Assembly: GCA_003696445.1 (NCBI GenBank)
Contig: RFHE01000269.1
Span: 1-39,782 of the forward strand
Direction: 5' to 3'
Length of the DNA stretch: 39,782 bases
From: Calditrichota bacterium
GTDB lineage: Bacteria > Calditrichota > Calditrichia > RBG-13-44-9 > J042
Part shown: positions 1 to 8,687 of the stretch, one piece after another
How positions within the stretch are numbered: position 1 is the first letter of the stretch
Layout: every line of letters starts with the position of its first letter
Translations under genes and position numbers: made by a program
Notes under the pieces: model-generated
What the model was told of the DNA's origin: nothing
What the model saw: the letters and a program-made list of their open reading frames with translations, nothing else
Databases searched by the model: none

Positions 1-1050
1 ATCGTGACCGAAATGGGTGCTTCGGCCAACGCCTACACCACCGACGATTACACCTGCTACTACATGGTGGTGGCCAGCGAAAATCTGGAGCGGGTCATGG
101 AAATCGAAAGCGACCGCTTTCAGAATCTGTCCTACGACGAAACCGCCTTCAAGACCGAAGCCGGCGCCGTGTACGGGGAATACCGCAAAGGCAGGGTGAA
201 TCCCTTTTCGGTGCTTTTTGAAGAATTGCTCAACACGGCTTTCGACAAGCACACCTACAAGCACACCACCATTGGGTTCGAGGAAGACATCAAAAACATG
301 CCCAACATGTACGATTACAGCTTGAGCTTTTTCAAGCGTTACTACCGGCCGGAGAATGCGGTACTCATTTTGGCCGGCGATTTCGATGTGGAGCAGGCCC
401 GCCGTTTGATTGCCAAATATTACGGCAGCTGGCAGCCTGGCTATGTACCGCCAAAAATTACGCCCGAACCCGAACAGACCGGTGAGCGGGTGAAGGAAGT
501 CACTTATCATGGGCGCACCCTGCCCATCCTGGCCATTGCCTACAAAAACGATGCTTTCGATCCCACCAATCGCCTGTTTGTCGCCGCCGACGTGCTGGCC
601 GAACTGGCCTTTGGCCAGAACAGCGACCTGTACAAGCAGCTGGTCATTCGGGAGCAGAAAGTCCAGTTTGTGCAGGCCGAAAATAGCTGGAATCGCGATC
701 CCAGCCTATTTGCCATTTACACCATGGTGAAAAAAGAGGAAGACATTCCTTACGTCCAGCAACAGATCGACAAGACGGTGGCTCGCTTTCGCAGCCAGCC
801 CCCGGATCCGGACGTTCTGGAAAAGATTAAAAAGCACAGTTACTACGGTTTTCTCATGTCGCTGGATACGCCGGGGAATGTGGCCGCCAATCTGGCGCGA
901 ATCGTAGCGCTAACCGGCGGCATCGAGGCGGTGGATCAATACTATCGGACTCTGCGCAGCATCACGCCGGAAGAGGTGCAACAGGCCGCCGAAAAATATT
1001 TGCAGAAGAAGCATCGCACGGTGATCATCTTGAAGGGAGAAAAACAATGA
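1..1050 (+). CDS. M16 family zinc peptidase (5' end cut by window edge)
   Basis: Frame is open to the window edge. Translation has M16-type features (NAYTTDDYTCYYMVVASENLERVMEIESDRFQNL, FFKRYYRPENAVLILAGDFD). Confidence 0.85.
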   Translation: MVTEMGASANAYTTDDYTCYYMVVASENLERVMEIESDRFQNLSYDETAFKTEAGAVYGEYRKGRVNPFSVLFEELLNTAFDKHTYKHTTIGFEEDIKNMPNMYDYSLSFFKRYYRPENAVLILAGDFDVEQARRLIAKYYGSWQPGYVPPKITPEPEQTGERVKEVTYHGRTLPILAIAYKNDAFDPTNRLFVAADVLAELAFGQNSDLYKQLVIREQKVQFVQAENSWNRDPSLFAIYTMVKKEEDIPYVQQQIDKTVARFRSQPPDPDVLEKIKKHSYYGFLMSLDTPGNVAANLARIVALTGGIEAVDQYYRTLRSITPEEVQQAAEKYLQKKHRTVIILKGEKQ

Positions 1051-2552
1051 AGCACAGCAGCGTTTCCATGGCAAAAATTCTGGGACTGAGCATCCTGATG
1101 GTGGCATTTAATTGGCTTTACGCGGGGGAAAAGATGGTGAAACTGCCCGTGAGGGATGATCCAACGATTTCGTTTCGCATTTTATTTAAAGTAGGGTCGC
1201 AAAACGATCCGGCGGGCAAGGAGGGCCTGGCCGCCCTGACCGCCGCACTCATTGCCCAGGGCTCCACCAAAAAACACAGCTACGAACAGATTCTGGACCT
1301 GCTGTATCCCATGGCCAGTTCCATTTCCTATCAAGTGGATAAGGAAATGACCGTTTTCTCCGGCCGGGTTCATCGGGACAATCTGGAAGCGTTTTACCAG
1401 TTATTGAAAGAGGTGCTTCTGCAGCCGGCTTTCGAGCAGGCCGACTTTGAGCGGGTGAAAAGCGACCAGCTCAACTACGTAGAGAAAACCCTGCGCTATG
1501 CCAACGACGAGGAATTGGGCAAGGAGGTGCTCTCCGAGTTCATTTTTGAGGGCACACCCTATGGTCACCTCGAGGAAGGGCATGTTTCCAGCCTGAAGCA
1601 GATCACCCTAGATGATGTTAAAGCCTTCTACCGTCGGCATTACACGCAGGCCAATTTGCTGATCGGGCTGGGCGGCGGTTTTGATGAAGCCTTTGCCCGG
1701 CGGGTGGAAGCGGATTTCCAGCAGTTGCCGGAGGGAACCCCCAGCACCGTGCCGGCCCCCAAACCAAAGGCGATTGATGGTCTGCAAGTCCGCATTGTGG
1801 AGAAAAATGCCAGCGCAACGGCCATCAGCTTCGGCTATCCGATCGGAATTCGGCGGGGAAGCCGGGAGTTTTACGCCCTGGCCCTGGCCACCTCCTGGCT
1901 TGGAGAGCATCGCAATTCCAGCAGCCACCTCTACCAGGTCATTCGGGCAAAGCGGGGTTTAAACTACGGGGATTATGCCTACATCGAGCATTTCCCCAAC
2001 GGCGGTAGCCGGCGCTTTCCGCCGCCTAATGTGGCCCGCCGCCAGCAGATCTTTCAAATTTGGATCCGCCCGGTGCCCAACAATGCCCGCTTGTTTGCCT
2101 TCCGAGCCGCTTTGCGCGAATTGAAAAAACTGGTCGATGGCGGCATGAGCCAGGAAGACTTTGAGCTGACCCGCAAATTCCTGAAAAACTACATCCTCCA
2201 CTACGCTCCCACCACCATGTTGAAACTGGGATACGCCATGGACGACGTGTTTTACGGCATCAAGGGGCACCATCTGGAATTGTTCCGCCGTTACCTGGAT
2301 GAGCTGACCCTGGAAGAAGTGAACGCTGCCATTCGCCACAATTTTCAGTACAGCAACATTAAGGCGGTATTTGTGACCAACCAGGCCGAGGCATTAAAAC
2401 AAGCGCTGGTGGAAAATCGGCCCAGCCCCATCGAATACAGTTCGCCCAAGCCCAAAGAGATTCTGGAAGAGGACAAGGAAATTGCTTCCTTCCCGCTGCA
2501 GGTGAAACCGGAACAGGTGGACATTATACCGGTGGAGCAGGTTTTTCAATAG
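1047..2552 (+). CDS. M16 family peptidase-like protein, second (probably non-catalytic) subunit
   Basis: ATGA overlap with the upstream M16 gene. M16-like layout (FKVGSQNDPAGKEGLAALTAALIAQGST, FYRRHYTQANLLIGLGGGFD) but no HxxEH motif. Confidence 0.8.
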   Translation: MKHSSVSMAKILGLSILMVAFNWLYAGEKMVKLPVRDDPTISFRILFKVGSQNDPAGKEGLAALTAALIAQGSTKKHSYEQILDLLYPMASSISYQVDKEMTVFSGRVHRDNLEAFYQLLKEVLLQPAFEQADFERVKSDQLNYVEKTLRYANDEELGKEVLSEFIFEGTPYGHLEEGHVSSLKQITLDDVKAFYRRHYTQANLLIGLGGGFDEAFARRVEADFQQLPEGTPSTVPAPKPKAIDGLQVRIVEKNASATAISFGYPIGIRRGSREFYALALATSWLGEHRNSSSHLYQVIRAKRGLNYGDYAYIEHFPNGGSRRFPPPNVARRQQIFQIWIRPVPNNARLFAFRAALRELKKLVDGGMSQEDFELTRKFLKNYILHYAPTTMLKLGYAMDDVFYGIKGHHLELFRRYLDELTLEEVNAAIRHNFQYSNIKAVFVTNQAEALKQALVENRPSPIEYSSPKPKEILEEDKEIASFPLQVKPEQVDIIPVEQVFQ

Positions 2553-2656
2553 CGGCGGGGAACTGGATAAAATGCCGGGCCGTTTTCTGCTATGAAAATC
2601 GTCTTGATTTGCCTGCAGGGGTCGGTTAAATTTTGCTCGCTTTTTAGTAAACGGTT

Positions 2657-2729
<73 letters not shown>

Positions 2730-2740
2730 CTGCCAGAAAG

Positions 2741-2768
2741 GCTGCCGGTTTACCGGCGGCCTTTTTTT
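2741..2768 (+). terminator. Rho-independent terminator after tRNA-Phe
   Basis: GCTGCCGGTTTACCGGCGGC hairpin (one G-U pair) followed by CTTTTTTT. Confidence 0.8.
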
Positions 2769-3200
2769 GCTTAGCAAAAAAGGCCGGGGAGGATTCTGTT
2801 CTGCTCTCTGTCTTTGCCCTGCACACCTTTCGCCGAAAATCCCCAAGAGACACCTTTTGTAAACACCTCCACTTTGGCCTTTCTTTCGCTGTGGGTGAGT
2901 TGTTGCCCCGGCCAGGCTCCAAGGGCTTGGCTGGTGTAGAACCGGTCTCAACCGTCTTCCCCAGACGGCACCGCTTCCACCAATTAAATCTCTTCGTCCC
3001 CAAATTGTTTGCCGACTGGGTTAGTGGTTTGATTCGCGCCATTCCGGGGCTAAATTGACCTGCAATTGGAAATCGGCCCTGAATTTTTCCGGTGTCTGTT
3101 TTTCCCATCGGCCATGGGCCCGCCGGCGATCTTTTCCAGCACGTCCCGTTGCCAACGATTGAATTCAACCAGTTCATGTACTTTTAAAGGAGGATGTCGT

Positions 3201-4187
3201 ATGTCTCAACAACCCCCATTTGATTTAAATCAGTTTCGCCCGCCTCGCATACCCCCGGGGCTGTTGCGATTGGTGGTTCCCGCCTTGCTGGTGTTGCTTC
3301 TGCTCTTTTCGGCGGTGTTTACCGTTGGGCCGGAGGAAGTGGGCGTGATCCTGCGCTTCGGCAAGTACACCCGAACGGTCGGTTCCGGGCTGAACTTTAA
3401 ATTACCCTTTGGCATCGAACAGGTCAAAAAAGTGCCCATCGAGCGCCAGTTGAAAGAAGAGTTTGGTTTTCGCACTGCCCGGGCCGGCGTTCGAACCCAA
3501 TATTCCCAGCGCGAGTTCGGCCAGGAATCGCTCATGCTGACCGGCGACTTAAATGCCGCTGAGGTGGAGTGGATTGTTCAGTACCGCATCAGCGATCCGT
3601 ACAAATTTCTTTTCCGGGTGCGGAATGCCCGGCAGACCTTTCGGGATATGAACGAAGCCATTATGCGGGAAGTGGTGGGCGACCGCACCGTAAACGAAGT
3701 TCTGACGGTTGGCCGGCAGGAGATTGCCGATACGGTTTCGGTGATGCTTCAGGCCCTGTGCGATCAGTACGAGTTGGGCCTGCGGGTGGACCAGGTTGTG
3801 TTGCAGGACGTCAATCCGCCCGATCCGGTAAAGCCGGCTTTCAACGAAGTGAACGAGGCCCAGCAGGAGAAGGAGAAAATGATCAATCAGGCGCTGGCCG
3901 AATACAATAAGGTGATTCCCCGGGCTAAAGGCGAAGCCCTGCGGGTCATCGAAGAGGCCCGTGGTTATGCCCTGGAGCGGGTCAATCAGGCCCGGGGCGA
4001 GGCGGCCAAATTTAACGCCGTCTATCGGGAATACAGCAAGGCTCGGGAGGTCACCCGCCGCCGGATTTATCTGGAAACCATGAACGAGGTGCTCAGCAAG
4101 GTGGAGCAAAAAATCATTACCGACGAAAACCTGAAGGGACTGCTTCCTCTTCTTCAATTGAACCGTGGAGGAAAAAACAATGAATAA
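3201..4187 (+). CDS. hflK: HflK-like SPFH/band 7 membrane protein
   Basis: VGPEEVGVILRFGKYTRTVGSGLNFKLPFGIEQV; ATG at 3201 preceded by AAAGGAGGATG. The ORF track start at 3066 is judged too far upstream. Followed by hflC. Confidence 0.85.
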   Translation: MSQQPPFDLNQFRPPRIPPGLLRLVVPALLVLLLLFSAVFTVGPEEVGVILRFGKYTRTVGSGLNFKLPFGIEQVKKVPIERQLKEEFGFRTARAGVRTQYSQREFGQESLMLTGDLNAAEVEWIVQYRISDPYKFLFRVRNARQTFRDMNEAIMREVVGDRTVNEVLTVGRQEIADTVSVMLQALCDQYELGLRVDQVVLQDVNPPDPVKPAFNEVNEAQQEKEKMINQALAEYNKVIPRAKGEALRVIEEARGYALERVNQARGEAAKFNAVYREYSKAREVTRRRIYLETMNEVLSKVEQKIITDENLKGLLPLLQLNRGGKNNE

Positions 4188-5130
4188 TGTTCGAAAAATC
4201 ACTCTTTATATTGCCCTGGCACTGGGCGTCATGCTCCTTTTGTCCTCGGCCTACATAATCAACGAAACCGAGCAGGTTATTATTACCCAGTTTGGGCGGC
4301 CGGTGGGTGACCCGATTCAGGAACCAGGGATTCACTTTAAGCTGCCTTTTGTTCAAAAGGCCCATTTTTTCGACCGGCGATTTCTGGAGTGGGACGGGGA
4401 TCCCAATCAGGTGCCGACCAAAGACAAGCGCTTCATCTGGGTGGATACTTATGCCCGATGGCGTATTGTCGATCCGCTGTTGTTTTTCCAGCGGGTGAAG
4501 GATGAACGCGGTGCCCAGTCCCGCCTGGACGACATTCTGGATGGGGAGACACGCAACGCCATCGCCAGCCACGATCTGGTGGAGCTGATCCGAACCTCGA
4601 ACCGGACACCGATTGCCAATCAGGAATTTGGTGAGGACGACGCGGCCGGTTTCGTGAAGATCTCCTTCGGCCGGGAACGAATCACCCGATCCATCATCGA
4701 GGCGGCCAGCCCCCGGGTACGCGAGCTGGGAATCGAGTTGCTGGACCTGCGCTTTAAACGCATTAATTACGTGGAAGAGGTTCAAAACAAGATTTTCGAA
4801 CGGATGATTTCCGAGCGCAAGCGGATTGCCGAAAAATTCCGTTCCGAGGGTCAGGGCGAGGCCAGCCGCATTTTGGGTGAGCGGGAGCGGGAGTTAAAAC
4901 GGATTGAGTCCGAGGCCTACCGAACCGCTCAGGAGATTAAGGGCAAGGCCGATGCTGAAGCCACGGCCATCTACGCCGCCGCTTACGATCGCTCGGCGGA
5001 CAGCCGAGATTTTTTCCAGTTTTTGAAAACCATGGAAACCTACCAGAACGTCCTCACCCAGAAGGATTGGCTCATCCTTTCTACCCAGAGCGATATTTTC
5101 AAATACCTGCACAACATTCGAACGCGATAG
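4180..5130 (+). CDS. hflC: HflC-like SPFH/band 7 protein
   Basis: INETEQVIITQFGRPVGDPIQEPGIHFKLPFVQKAHFFDRRFLEWDGDPNQVPTKDKRFIWVDTYARWRI; ATG after GTGGAGG, overlapping the hflK end. Confidence 0.9.
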   Translation: MNNVRKITLYIALALGVMLLLSSAYIINETEQVIITQFGRPVGDPIQEPGIHFKLPFVQKAHFFDRRFLEWDGDPNQVPTKDKRFIWVDTYARWRIVDPLLFFQRVKDERGAQSRLDDILDGETRNAIASHDLVELIRTSNRTPIANQEFGEDDAAGFVKISFGRERITRSIIEAASPRVRELGIELLDLRFKRINYVEEVQNKIFERMISERKRIAEKFRSEGQGEASRILGERERELKRIESEAYRTAQEIKGKADAEATAIYAAAYDRSADSRDFFQFLKTMETYQNVLTQKDWLILSTQSDIFKYLHNIRTR

Positions 5131-5160
5131 TCGGCCAAAATCGCGTGGTTTGCTCACTCT

Positions 5161-5200
5161 CCGGGAGGGCGCTGCAGCTGAGCACCCTCCCGGTTTTTTT
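5161..5200 (+). terminator. Rho-independent terminator after hflC
   Basis: CCGGGAGGG...CCCTCCCGG stem followed by a T run. Confidence 0.85.
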
Positions 5201-5335
5201 ACCGGCAGTTAGGATCGGGCGGTTTCTCCCACAAAGTTTTTGCACGCTATTGTCCAGACTCGTATTTTTTTGGCTTAATCGAATACGGGTCTTCATCTCG
5301 GGTAAACCGGAACGGCATTTTAAAGGAGAGGAATT

Positions 5336-6766
5336 GTGGTTAAGACCAACTCCCGTTTTGGATTAAATGTGTTGGTTACGGTGTTAGCCGGAGGACTGGC
5401 GGCGGTACTTTATCTGATTCCCCCAACGTCGATTCCAGGGGTGCCAAAAACCGGGATTCAATTGCTGCGCTCGTTCAGCTTGCTGGTGGCACTCATCTGG
5501 GGGTTCGAACGGCTGGGCCGTTTTAAGTTGCATAGCAAAATTTTTGCCGGCATGGTGCTGGGGGTATTTGCCGGCATTGCTTTTCATTCCAGTATTGTGG
5601 AAATCAAGCCGGTTGGCACGGCCTTTATTCGGCTGATTCAGATGGTGGTGGTCCCGCTGGTGTTGGCCTCATTACTGGTGGGCACGGCCAGTTTGGGCGA
5701 CCCCAAAAACCTGGGCCGAATCGGGCTGAAAACCCTGATTTACTACCTGGCTTCTACGGCTGCCGCTATTACGGTAGGACTGGTGCTGGCCAACCTGTTC
5801 CGTCCCGGCAGCGGTCTGGATCCCTCCATTCAGGCACGCCTACTGGAGAACTACGGTGGGGCTGCCGGACAAAAAATTGCCGGCATGCAGCAGAACGTTA
5901 ATCCCGTGCAGACCTTTTTGAACATTATCCCCACCAACCCAGCAAAAGCGTTGAGTGAAGGCGAAATTCTTCAGGTCATCTTCTTTGCCATCTTTACTGG
6001 CGTGGCGCTCATCTTCATTCCGGCAGAAAAGGCCGATCCGGTAATTCGCTTTTTTGATGGTCTCTTCGATGCCATGATTCAGATTGTCACTATGGTCATT
6101 AAAATTGCTCCCTACGGGGTGTTCGCCCTCATTGCCGCCGTGGTGGGCGATTTTGGTGTGGAAATTCTGCTTTCATTACTCAAATACACCCTGGTGGTGA
6201 TTGGTGGGCTGATGATCATGTTTTTTATTTACCCCCTGGTGGTGCGGTTGTTTACCGGCATGAATCCGGGCTTTTTTCTCAAGGGCATTCGTCCGGCGCA
6301 GCTGATTGCGTTCAGCACCAGCTCCAGCGGGGCCACCTTGCCGGTGACCCTGGAGGTATGCGAGCAGAACCTGGGCGTTTCCAACAAGGTGGCCAGCTTC
6401 GTCTTACCCCTGGGTGCCACGGTGAACATGGATGGGACTGCACTCTACCAGGGGGTAGCGGCCCTGTTTATTGCTCAGGTGTACGGCATTCCGGTAACCC
6501 TTTCCGGCCAGCTGACCATTATTTTGACCGCAACCCTAGCTTCCATCGGCACCGCTGCCGTTCCCGGGGTCGGATTGTTTATGTTGATCATCGTCCTCAA
6601 GCAGGTGGGCATTCCGTTGGAAGGCATTGCCCTTATCCTCAGCGTCGATCGCCTGCTGGACATGTTCCGCACCATGATCAATGTAACCAGCGATTGCACC
6701 GCTTCGGTAATTGTGGCGCACATGGAAAAACAACTGTCCCCGCCGGAAAAAGAACCAGTTTTGTAA
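5336..6766 (+). CDS. Dicarboxylate/amino acid:cation symporter (DAACS family)
   Basis: Family features: STSSSGATLPVT, LPLGATVNMDGTALYQGVAALFIAQVYG, RLLDMFRTMINVTSDCTASVIV. GTG start after AAAGGAGAGG. Confidence 0.92.
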   Translation: MVKTNSRFGLNVLVTVLAGGLAAVLYLIPPTSIPGVPKTGIQLLRSFSLLVALIWGFERLGRFKLHSKIFAGMVLGVFAGIAFHSSIVEIKPVGTAFIRLIQMVVVPLVLASLLVGTASLGDPKNLGRIGLKTLIYYLASTAAAITVGLVLANLFRPGSGLDPSIQARLLENYGGAAGQKIAGMQQNVNPVQTFLNIIPTNPAKALSEGEILQVIFFAIFTGVALIFIPAEKADPVIRFFDGLFDAMIQIVTMVIKIAPYGVFALIAAVVGDFGVEILLSLLKYTLVVIGGLMIMFFIYPLVVRLFTGMNPGFFLKGIRPAQLIAFSTSSSGATLPVTLEVCEQNLGVSNKVASFVLPLGATVNMDGTALYQGVAALFIAQVYGIPVTLSGQLTIILTATLASIGTAAVPGVGLFMLIIVLKQVGIPLEGIALILSVDRLLDMFRTMINVTSDCTASVIVAHMEKQLSPPEKEPVL

Positions 6767-6840
6767 CCTTGCTCATGGGAGTGCTTCTACTGAGCTTTTA
6801 AAATTCGTCAAAATTTGGCCTATTAGAAGGAAACCGTGTC

Positions 6841-8139
6841 ATGCGAGCCAGCAAAACCGCCACCCCGGAAGTTCATTTAAATTTAAATGTGCGTGGATTG
6901 CCCGTATCGGCCACCTTGGCCATCAACGAATTGAGCAATCGCCTCCGCCGGGAGGGGCGCCGGGTCTATCGGTTGGGCCTGGGCCAATCGCCTTTCCCGG
7001 TCCCTCAGCCGGTGGTGGAAGAGCTGAAGGCTAATGCTCACCAGAAGGATTATTTACCCGTGCTAGGTCTGCACGAACTGCGAGAAGCGGTTTCCGATTA
7101 TTACTGCCGCACCCAGGGCCTGAGCCGGGAACCGGATGGGGTCATGATTGGGCCGGGGTCCAAAGAATTGATGTTTCTGGTGCAGTTGGTCTATTACGGG
7201 GATCTGGTGATTCCCACGCCCAGCTGGGTATCCTATGCCCCTCAAGCCCACATTATTGGCCGCCAAATTCGCTGGTTACCTACCCGGGAAGCGGAGGGTT
7301 GGAAGATTACCCCGGCTGCGGTGGAAATGATTTGCCGGGAAGACCCCCAGCGACCCCGGCTGATTATTTTAAACTACCCGAACAATCCCAGCGGGGCCAC
7401 CTACCTGGTTGAGGAATTAAAGGCACTGGCTCTGGTAGCGCGCAAATACAGGGTGTTGTTGCTCTCCGATGAGATTTACGGGGAACTCAACCACAAAGGG
7501 GTGCATGTGTCCATTGCCCGTTACTATCCGGAGGGCACCATCATCAGCAGTGGATTGAGCAAGTGGTGTGGAGCCGGCGGCTGGCGCTTGGGTACATTTG
7601 TCTTTCCCCGAAGCCTGTACTGGCTTCGCGATGCCATGGCGGCAGTAGCCAGCGAAACGTTTACCTCCACCAGTGCCCCCATCCAGTATGCGGCGGTGCG
7701 AGCCTTCCAGGGTGGGATGGAAATCGAGCGGTACTTGTGGCAATCCCGGCGCATCCTCCGGGCGCTGGGGCGCTGGTGCTATCACCATTTGATGGAGGCA
7801 GGGATCCACGCTGTGGAACCGAAAGGAGCATTTTACCTATTTGTCAATTTCGAGGCGTACCGGCCGCGGCTGGCCGAGCGCGGGATTTTTTCCTCCGAAC
7901 AGCTCTGCCGGCAATTGCTGGAAGACACCGGCGTAGCAATTTTACCCGGCCGGGCATTTGGACGGCCGGCTGAAGAGCTGACTGCCCGCCTGGCTTACGT
8001 AGATTTTGACGGCTCTCGGGCTCTGGCCGCCGCTGAACAAGTTCCTTCTACCACCACCCTGGACGAAGCATTTCTGCGCACCTATTGCCACAATGTGCTG
8101 GAGGCCATCGAGCTGATGGGCCAGTGGGCGGCACGGTAA
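6841..8139 (+). CDS. PLP-dependent aminotransferase, class I/II fold
   Basis: ILNYPNNPSGATY, LLSDEIYGEL, SSGLSKWCGAGGWRLGTFVFP. Confidence 0.9.
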   Translation: MRASKTATPEVHLNLNVRGLPVSATLAINELSNRLRREGRRVYRLGLGQSPFPVPQPVVEELKANAHQKDYLPVLGLHELREAVSDYYCRTQGLSREPDGVMIGPGSKELMFLVQLVYYGDLVIPTPSWVSYAPQAHIIGRQIRWLPTREAEGWKITPAAVEMICREDPQRPRLIILNYPNNPSGATYLVEELKALALVARKYRVLLLSDEIYGELNHKGVHVSIARYYPEGTIISSGLSKWCGAGGWRLGTFVFPRSLYWLRDAMAAVASETFTSTSAPIQYAAVRAFQGGMEIERYLWQSRRILRALGRWCYHHLMEAGIHAVEPKGAFYLFVNFEAYRPRLAERGIFSSEQLCRQLLEDTGVAILPGRAFGRPAEELTARLAYVDFDGSRALAAAEQVPSTTTLDEAFLRTYCHNVLEAIELMGQWAAR

Positions 8140-8152
8140 GCTATCATTACCC

Positions 8153-8527
8153 TCAGCAGGTTGTGTGAATCAACGCACCCACCGCCTTTTTGCCGACCAG
8201 CCGATTGTACAGTTTTACCGCTTCCGGGGTAGGTAGGATGTGCACTTCTATACCCTGTTTTTCTAAAAGCAGGCGTGTTTCCGGACACACCTGCAGTTGC
8301 TGGTAGTTCCCGGTGGCAAGGATGACCACCCGAGCACCCTTTTCCAGTAAAGGTTGCACATCGGCCGGCTGAATGCCCGGAATATGGTGCGTGTCGGTCT
8401 CCCGCCAGTCCCATTCGGCAGACCCACCTGGATAAAGCCGGGCATCCCGATAGGGCTGCGGGGCACCTTCCACCAGAATCCTGCCCCAATTAACCTCCAA
8501 TATCCGGGGCGAGCGAACCTCAGCCAT
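8153..8527 (-). CDS. Mth938/DUF498-like small protein
   Basis: Protein of 124 aa with GARVVILATGNYQQLQVCPETRLLLEKQGIEVHILPTPEAVKLYNRL, the typical Mth938-domain pattern. Confidence 0.75.
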   Translation of the reverse strand: MAEVRSPRILEVNWGRILVEGAPQPYRDARLYPGGSAEWDWRETDTHHIPGIQPADVQPLLEKGARVVILATGNYQQLQVCPETRLLLEKQGIEVHILPTPEAVKLYNRLVGKKAVGALIHTTC

Positions 8528-8617
8528 TGTTTGACCCCGCTGGATTTTTTGCTGTGTGTAAAATTAACCTCGGTGGCTAAATGCTGCAAAACTCGGGGGC
8601 AATTTTTATTTCCAGTT

Positions 8618-8643
8618 AAAGTCAATCCTTTGGCCCTCGATTA
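8618..8643 (+). promoter_or_regulatory. Weak candidate sigma-28 promoter upstream of fliK
   Basis: TAAA-N15-CTCGATTA, 5 of 8 matches to the -10 GCCGATAA, about 45-55 nt before the fliK start. Confidence 0.3.
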
Positions 8644-8687
8644 TTAGCAAGTGTAATAGGACAGTTGTTCGGGATGAACAGAATCAG

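Noticed and set aside
3066-3200. N-terminal extension of the hflK ORF in the track
   Set aside because: The extension has no SPFH-family sequence; ATG 3201 has a good Shine-Dalgarno sequence.
8634-8649. GCCCTCGATTATTAGCA near-match to GCCCTCGATTTAGCAG at about 39531, as a dispersed repeat
   Set aside because: Short imperfect similarity, only two copies, compatible with chance.
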